Below are positions 63,837 through 64,000 of a DNA stretch of 64,000 nt, piece by piece. Every line of letters begins with the position of its first letter. Position 1 is the first letter of the stretch. The notes under the pieces were generated by a model. That model had not been told where the DNA came from and did no database searches. It saw only the letters and a list, made by a program, of their open reading frames with translations. The DNA is from Fodinibacter sp963747405 (GTDB taxonomy: Bacteria > Actinomycetota > Actinomycetes > Actinomycetales > Dermatophilaceae), in NCBI GenBank assembly GCA_963747405.1, contig CAVVFG010000018.1, positions 1 to 64,000 of the forward strand. Direction: 5' to 3'. Made by a program: the position numbers and the translations under genes.

Positions 63837-64000
63837 TTATCGGCGCAGGCCGAGCCGCTTGATCAGCGAGCGGTAGCGCTCGACGTCGACGGTCTCCAGG
63901 TAGCGCAGGAGGCGGCGGCGCTGGCCGACCAGCAGCAGCAGGCCACGCCGGCTGTGGTGGTCGTGCTTGTGCTGGCGGGAGTGCTCGGTGAGGTCCTTGA
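63837..64000 (-). CDS. rpsO: 30S ribosomal protein S15 (C-terminal part)
   Basis: The window edge cuts this gene; the last 54 codons are present and read KDLTEHSRQHKHDHHSRRG, LLLLVGQRRRLLRYLE and ERYRSLIKRLGLRR before a TAA stop. This is the S15 C-terminus with the usual HxxDHHSRRGLL and basic ending. pnp follows, the common rpsO-pnp order. Confidence 0.97.
   Translation of the reverse strand, partial: KDLTEHSRQHKHDHHSRRGLLLLVGQRRRLLRYLETVDVERYRSLIKRLGLRR

Overview
The window is a very GC-rich chromosomal segment of an actinobacterium. Gene content and order (miaB-recX-recA, dapF-miaA-hflX, rimO-pgsA-cinA-clgR, ftsK-rnj-dapA, pnp-rpsO), a DUF3046 gene, F420-type oxidoreductase and frequent GTG starts point to Actinomycetota. 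The overall style suggests Micrococcales, perhaps Intrasporangiaceae; the family is only an inference. No rRNA, tRNA, CRISPR, phage or insertion sequence was seen.

Left part (about 1-16 kb): a formate-THF ligase and a Kef-type antiporter are followed by core genes hflX, dapF, miaA, def and miaB. Between them lie three decayed loci: a frame-scrambled GNAT acetyltransferase, a gamma-glutamyltransferase with three independent lesions, and an ArsR regulator plus SulP transporter reduced to fragments. A response-regulator/thioredoxin-reductase-like fusion lacking both usual catalytic sites is also here.

Middle (16-44 kb): a transglutaminase / alpha-E / circularly permuted ATP-grasp operon; recA-recX with an upstream SOS box; homocysteine methyltransferase; an ABC-2 exporter; the aguB-aguA agmatine-to-putrescine pair; a large secreted protein with three related modules; the lhr-nei repair pair; the rimO-pgsA-cinA-clgR operon; a dipeptidase; an unusual ion channel; and ftsK.

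Right part (44-64 kb): RNase J with dapA; thyA-folA; a convergent diguanylate cyclase and REC-EAL phosphodiesterase pair overlapping at their 3' ends; OsmC; an enoyl-CoA hydratase-GNAT-azlC-azlD operon; dapB with siroheme genes cysG and a CbiX-type chelatase; a 45-residue protein behind PHO-box-like direct repeats; and pnp with the end of rpsO.

Together these cover one-carbon and nucleotide metabolism (fhs, thyA, folA), lysine/diaminopimelate synthesis (dapA, dapB, dapF), tRNA and ribosome modification (miaA, miaB, rimO), RNA decay (rnj, pnp), and DNA repair and segregation (recA, recX, lhr, nei, ftsK). The best leads for new biology are the PHO-box small gene, the structured ftsK-rnj intergenic region, the fusion flavoprotein without its usual active sites, and an over-frequent heptamer GGATGCC/GGCATCC that seems to override codon preference.
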